A stretch of 64,000 nucleotides of DNA from Oscillibacter ruminantium GH1 (GTDB lineage: Bacteria > Bacillota > Clostridia > Oscillospirales > Oscillospiraceae): assembly GCF_000307265.1 (NCBI RefSeq), contig NZ_DF158898.1, positions 466,569 to 530,568 on the forward strand. The letters are read 5' to 3'. Made by a program: the position numbers and the translations under genes. Numbering within the stretch: position 1 is the stretch's first letter; each line of letters begins with the position of its first letter. A model generated the notes under the pieces. It saw nothing but the letters and a program-made list of their open reading frames with translations, did not search any database and was not told the DNA's origin. This document shows, piece by piece, positions 60,452-64,000 of this stretch.

Positions 60452-60480
60452 AAACCGTCAGTATTCTGGCGGTTTTTTTG
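60452..60480 (+). terminator. Terminator
   Basis: AACCGTCAG pairs with CTGGCGGTT (one G-T pair), then seven T residues. It points on the plus strand and would end transcripts from the DUF1292/6S region. Confidence 0.75.
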
Positions 60481-60493
60481 CATTCTTTGCAAG

Positions 60494-60530
60494 AAAAGCG
60501 CCCGTTTGCTATGCAAACGGGCGCTTTTTA
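60494..60530 (-). terminator. Terminator of sigE
   Basis: AAAAGCGCCCGTTTGC-TAT-GCAAACGGGCGCTTTT is a perfect 16-bp stem with T-runs on both strands, about 35 bases after the sigE stop. Confidence 0.9.
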
Positions 60531-60561
60531 TCCCCTTTATCTGCCTCATTTCCCGGTGTGT

Positions 60562-61266
60562 TCAGCTGAGACGCAATATCTCCTTTTTGAGTCTTTGAAT
60601 GATACGCTTTTCCAAGCGGGAAATATAGGACTGGGAAATCCCCAGATGGTCTGCCACCTCTTTTTGCGTACGTTCCTGACCACCATTTAGACCGAAGCGC
60701 AGGGTGATGATCTCTTTTTCCCGGGGAGACAGAATCTTTAAGGCAGCGGCAAGAAGACTGCGGTCTACATCGTCCTCAATGGGGCGCATGACTACATCCG
60801 CGTCGGTTCCCAAAACATCGGAGAGAAGCAGCTCGTTGCCGTCCCAGTCCGTATTCAAAGGCTCGTCAAAGGAAACCTCCCCTTTTCGGCCCGCGTTTTT
60901 ACGCAGATACATCAAAATTTCATTTTCAATACAACGGCTGGCATAGGTTGCCAGCTTAATATTTTTATCAGGCTTATAGGTTTCCACCGCTTTGATCAAA
61001 CCAATAGTTCCAATGGAAATGAGATCCTCTATGTTGATTTTTGTATTCTCGAAGCGGCGGGCAATGTAAACAACCAAACGCAGGTTGTGCTCGATCAGTT
61101 CCTGACGCGCGCCAGTCTCCCCGATGCAGGACAACAGTTCTGCCTCCCGCTCCCGGGTCAAGGGTGGCGGCAGGGTATCGCTGCCGCCGATGTAGTGGAC
61201 AGGCGTTTGAGGCAGCAGGCCCAAACGGCGAAGCAGGTCTTGAAGTTTTTTCAGCCAGTGCGGCAT
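60562..61266 (-). CDS. sigE: RNA polymerase sporulation sigma factor SigE
   Basis: A 234-residue sigma-70 factor. Pro-sequence at the N-terminus, then region 2 ([67 protein letters not shown]) and region 4 ([38 protein letters not shown]). This is the early mother-cell sigma factor, made as an inactive precursor and cut by SpoIIGA. ATG 61266 with GAAAGGAAGG before it. Directly downstream of spoIIGA. Confidence 0.94.
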   Translation of the reverse strand: MPHWLKKLQDLLRRLGLLPQTPVHYIGGSDTLPPPLTREREAELLSCIGETGARQELIEHNLRLVVYIARRFENTKINIEDLISIGTIGLIKAVETYKPDKNIKLATYASRCIENEILMYLRKNAGRKGEVSFDEPLNTDWDGNELLLSDVLGTDADVVMRPIEDDVDRSLLAAALKILSPREKEIITLRFGLNGGQERTQKEVADHLGISQSYISRLEKRIIQRLKKEILRLS

Positions 61267-61304
61267 GTTGCGTTCCTTCCTTTCGTCTTTTCCGGCGCGG
61301 CGTT

Positions 61305-62174
61305 TCATCCTTCCAATTCACCCCATAGGGCATCGCAGCCGTCCCCTACCGGTGTGGGTGACAGCGCCAGGAGCAGTCGTTCCCGCCTCTTTCCGTTGAC
61401 GCTGGCCCAATCCGCACGGACGGCCAACAACAGCCCGCTTTCCACGCCTACGGCGCTGTATGGAAGCAGACGGAATCGCGCAACATCCCGACTGGATGAC
61501 GCCAGCCGCTCCATCACCTCGGTAGGTGTGCGCAGGGCGGACGGCGTCAGCAGCGAACCCAGTTCTGGAGGCCAGAGCGGCTGGAGCTTCTCCGCGGAGG
61601 CCACCAGCACCGACCGTCCTGTCACCGGGTCCCGGAGCGTATTACCGGTGTCGCACAGGGCGGTCAGCGCCGTGCTGCGGCTGGCAAACCCCACGGTTAC
61701 CGGAATCATAAAGCCCCCGGCCCCGCTGCGGTGAGCGCTGGCGCGGAACACCACCGTCAGAACCAGATATGCCGAAGCGGCGGAAATCAGCAGCACCTTC
61801 ATGTCCACATTTGTATAGAAGACGCCGTTTTGCATGGGGACTCCCCGCCCTGCCGCCAATCCCAGCGCCAGTACGCACCCGGCAAAGCCGCAGGACACCA
61901 ACCCCAGCAGCAACGTCAGCCGGAGGAAGCGCGTTTCTCCGCCAAAGGCCACCAGCGCCATCAGAACGCCTGCCGCAAGTTTTACCGGCGGCGCGGACAT
62001 CCAGCCCAGCCCCGGCAGAAACACAGCCACAGCATAGGCTCCTCCCACCAGCGCCGCCAAAAGAAAGCGAAGTCTTCGCAGCCGCGCCCCCGCCAGTTGG
62101 GCGGCAGCGTACACCAGCAGATAATCCGCCAGCATATTCAGTACAAATACGCTGTCCACATATACTACGGTCAT
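61305..62174 (-). CDS. spoIIGA: Sporulation sigma-E factor-processing peptidase SpoIIGA
   Basis: A 289-residue membrane aspartic protease. Five or so hydrophobic helices fill the N-terminal half (residues about 8-145). The C-terminal domain has the catalytic motif [15 protein letters not shown] (Asp about residue 173), related to retroviral proteases. It cleaves pro-SigE in the mother cell after septation. It is followed by sigE in the usual order. Similarity is by motif and context; this family diverges fast. Confidence 0.9.
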   Translation of the reverse strand: MTVVYVDSVFVLNMLADYLLVYAAAQLAGARLRRLRFLLAALVGGAYAVAVFLPGLGWMSAPPVKLAAGVLMALVAFGGETRFLRLTLLLGLVSCGFAGCVLALGLAAGRGVPMQNGVFYTNVDMKVLLISAASAYLVLTVVFRASAHRSGAGGFMIPVTVGFASRSTALTALCDTGNTLRDPVTGRSVLVASAEKLQPLWPPELGSLLTPSALRTPTEVMERLASSSRDVARFRLLPYSAVGVESGLLLAVRADWASVNGKRRERLLLALSPTPVGDGCDALWGELEG

Positions 62175-62677
62175 TCCGCCGCCCCCTTTTTGATGGTTTT
62201 GATCACAACTGTAAATGTACCTTTCTGTTTCGGATCGCCCGCGCGGATTTTAATGTTTCACGCAGAGTATAGATTCGCAGCAGAGAGGTTGTATAAAAAC
62301 GCAAGGGGAAAATAGCGGAAAGCGAATCCGACTATCAGATGACCACGACCTTGTTTGCTGAACAGTTTCCATTATAGGACAGACCACGTAAAAATCGGGT
62401 CGTAATCAAAGTAAAGCAAAGTCTTGACAGTGAGAAAAATCAGACGCGTTTTTTATACATAGCGACGAGATCAAAAAGCGTCATAAAGCAGATGGTTTAC
62501 GGTATCAACTGCGTATCAAATGAATTGTACGTATGTTGCTGTACTCCCATCGCAGGCACACAGTCAAAACGTCGATTGTGTTTTTACAAGAAGAGTCATG
62601 GCATGCCGCTGCCATCCGTATATCATCTTTAAGATACGAAGTCTCGACACAAGCGTTCTCTCTACCGCAGCATAAAA
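62175..62677. other. Promoter region of spoIIGA and nearby spacer
   Basis: About 500 bases with no gene. A TTGACA-like element is present on the plus strand near 62424, but no clear Spo0A box was found. Confidence 0.35.
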
Positions 62678-62713
62678 CAAAAAACTCACTTCTTTTAGAA
62701 GTGAGTTTTTTGT
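62678..62713 (-). terminator. Terminator of tRNA-Ala
   Basis: AAAAAACTCACTTC pairs with GAAGTGAGTTTTTT around a 5-base loop; T-run on the minus strand. Confidence 0.85.
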
Positions 62714-62728
62714 TGCACTCATTTGAGT

Positions 62729-62804
62729 TGGTGGAGAATAGCGGGATCGAACCGCTGACCTCCTGACTGCCAGTCAGGCGCTCTCCCAGCTGAGCTAATC
62801 CCCC
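62729..62804 (-). tRNA. tRNA-Ala (anticodon GGC)
   Basis: Minus-strand cloverleaf of 76 bases. Acceptor GGGGGAT pairs with ATTCTCC (two G-T pairs); D-arm GCTCAGCTGGGAGAGC; anticodon stem CCTGA/TCAGG with loop CTGGCAG, so anticodon GGC; T-arm with GGTTCGATCCC; CCA encoded. Confidence 0.95.
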
Positions 62805-62938
62805 AAATGTGCCAGAATGCATATATAAACTTTTGCTAGCTCAAAAGAAATAAAAAGCCCTTATTTGTGCCAAATATAAAACTTAAAACCTTTCAAACCG
62901 TTGTCCCGCAACACACCGTGTCGCTCAGAACAATTGTT

Positions 62939-62967
62939 AGTATAGCAAAGGAAGGTGGCTTTGTCAA
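62939..62967 (-). promoter_or_regulatory. Promoter of tRNA-Ala
   Basis: On the minus strand TTGACA (62962-62967), 17-base spacer, TATACT (62939-62944). Strong promoter for the tRNA gene. Confidence 0.8.
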
Positions 62968-63371
62968 CAGTAAAATCCAAAAATTTTTCTTTTTCTTGAA
63001 AATTCTTTTTAGCGGGCCTATAAACCTTCTCCGACATATGCAAACCCCATTTTCCTTCTCCATCTCTAACGCAAATGCAAATAGTAGAGTCCATTAAATT
63101 CATTCACAACGGACCACCAAAAATAGAAGGAGCTGAATGCGAAAACACACGGCAATTCAAAATTTGACGCTAGTTCATCACAGAAAATGCGCTCCTTATA
63201 AACATTTCCCCATACAGAACAAAGTTGCAAATATAATGGGTTCTCATTCTCAATCCTAGTCAGATAATCTGCACTTTTAAGTCCCCACAGATTGCATCGT
63301 CCCTGAAGGCAAATTTAAGCCGGTATAATTTTCCTTAACGCGCGGTATACTGCACATAGAGGTGAATTTTT
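62968..63371. other. Intergenic region
   Basis: No well-supported gene. A 40-codon frame at 63137 has AGAAGGAG before it but no other sign of coding (see rejected list). Confidence 0.4.
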
Positions 63372-63548
63372 ATGGACAACGATATTTCCTCCGCTTTGGC
63401 ATTTGGTGCGCTTCTGCGTGAAAATCCAGAAGCCGCCCGCATCTACGATAGTTGCACACCCCAGCAGAAACAACAGCTTCTCCTTCAGATTCAATCAATT
63501 CCCATCGAGGGCATCGCATCCTTTGTTTCTCAGCTAAGTTCGGTCTAA
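63372..63548 (+). CDS. Small conserved-looking helical protein
   Basis: A 58-residue acidic protein (MDNDISSALAFGALLRENP to GIASFVSQLSSV), predicted all-helical with a Gln-rich centre (CTPQQKQQLLLQI). GAGGTG lies 8 bases before the ATG, a TATACT box about 20 bases further, and a terminator follows. The pattern looks like a small three-helix domain. No family recognised. Confidence 0.6.
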   Translation: MDNDISSALAFGALLRENPEAARIYDSCTPQQKQQLLLQIQSIPIEGIASFVSQLSSV

Positions 63549-63572
63549 TAACGGGTAACGCTCTAGCTTAAC

Positions 63573-63615
63573 GAAAAATCCGACCTGCATTTTATGCATG
63601 AGTCGGATTTTCTCA
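63573..63615 (+). terminator. Terminator
   Basis: GAAAAATCCGAC pairs with GTCGGATTTTC (63602-63612) with a 17-base loop; T-rich tail follows. Confidence 0.8.
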
Positions 63616-64000
63616 TATTTAAATATAAATGCTCTCCGTTCTCGATGAGCTTCTCTGTTGGCTTTCTGTAAAGATTACCCCAAACTTTACATGGACAACA
63701 TGGTAAAAGGGTGATTAAGCAGCTCGTCCGAGAGACGTACTGTGGTGCAAGAAAAATAAGCCCGTTTTTCGTGGCAATCGCGCGGCGTTGGCGGTTCTGC
63801 ATCACGATCTGAGGTGTTTATGGGATATCTCGAAAAAAATAGAAGCGCAAGAACTTAGGGCATTCAACGGGCTTTTCTGACCATACCCTCACCTCACCCT
63901 CATTCCCAACCGCTTTCGTCTGCATAGCAACCACAGGCGGACTAGTTTCTTTCATTCACCAAAAAAGACGAATGAGACGATTAAAACTATCCGCATCTAA
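63616..64000. other. Intergenic to window end
   Basis: No supportable gene. A minus-strand frame at 63563-63805 runs through the terminator and has no ribosome binding site, so it is not called. Confidence 0.4.

Noticed and set aside
62175..62530. Spo0A boxes upstream of spoIIGA
   Set aside because: No clear TGNCGAA-type box could be found by eye.
62861..63103. 80-codon minus-strand frame
   Set aside because: It contains the strong tRNA-Ala promoter, so it is a chance frame.
63137..63259. 40-codon frame preceded by AGAAGGAG
   Set aside because: Start signal is good but the sequence is composition-like noise with no hydrophobic or repeated pattern and no terminator.
63563..63805. 80-codon minus-strand frame at window end
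   Set aside because: Runs into the terminator at 63573 and has no ribosome binding site.
1..64000. CRISPR arrays, insertion sequences or intact prophage
   Set aside because: No regularly spaced repeats, transposase genes or phage structural genes were seen; only the integrase relic at 45680.

Overview
The window looks like chromosome from an anaerobic, endospore-forming member of the Clostridia, most likely the Oscillospiraceae group (Oscillibacter/Flavonifractor-like). Evidence: a spoIIGA-sigE pair, a SpoVB-type flippase, a YtaF-like sporulation membrane protein, the oxygen-independent ribonucleotide reductase NrdD/NrdG, the NADH sensor Rex, DUF3793, UPF0210 with its ACT partner, and many small cysteine-rich proteins. 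All assignments come from reading the sequence; no database search was run.

Layout. 1-6.6 kb: end of a P-type ATPase, a SpoVB-like flippase, a GNAT acetyltransferase, an AT-rich TetR-controlled membrane operon, and a cell-wall operon (polysaccharide deacetylase, VanW protein, tiny membrane protein). 7-19.8 kb: a block of drug-defence and regulatory genes, namely ABC-F ATPase, crotonase, ArsR, nitroreductase, two MATE pumps, MerR, and a MarR-controlled heterodimeric ABC exporter. Several have readable control DNA: attenuator-like hairpins, a MerR promoter with a 19-bp spacer, and palindromic operators. 20-24 kb: an Rrf2-controlled thiol/redox operon (RclA-like flavoprotein, SDR, thioredoxin, thioredoxin reductase) behind twin operators. 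24-37 kb: metal-related genes, namely a YtaF/MntP-like protein, an MntR-like regulator, FeoA-FeoB, DUF3793, flavodoxin, and a second feo locus with a 5'-truncated feoB, a FeoB-associated Cys-rich protein and a DtxR-like regulator lacking the usual ligands. Four copies of a GTTAG-N6-CTAAC palindrome lie upstream of DUF3793, flavodoxin and an almost gene-free stretch, suggesting an iron regulon.

37-45 kb: an amino-acid racemase of the ornithine racemase type, an NhaC antiporter and argCJBD, with a divergent LysR regulator. 45.2-46 kb: the 3' relic of a tyrosine recombinase beside tRNA-Arg(CCG), the scar of a lost element. 46-51 kb: rex, an SLH-domain protein, a Cys/Gly/Asn-rich mini-protein and nrdDG. 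51-57 kb: an operon for aspartate-family amino acids and ACT proteins (ACT, hom, lysC, membrane protein, ACT, UPF0210). 57-64 kb: a class A penicillin-binding protein, a DUF1292 protein, a 6S-like RNA, spoIIGA-sigE, tRNA-Ala(GGC) and a small conserved-looking protein.

The 29-36 kb part is worn. It holds a truncated hydrolase, an HD-GYP gene running antisense into a TetR gene, and the truncated feoB, which suggests repeated deletions. The most notable observations are the shared palindrome of the candidate iron regulon, the attenuators ahead of the drug-resistance genes, the Rrf2 redox module, and several small Cys-rich or membrane proteins with strong ribosome binding sites.
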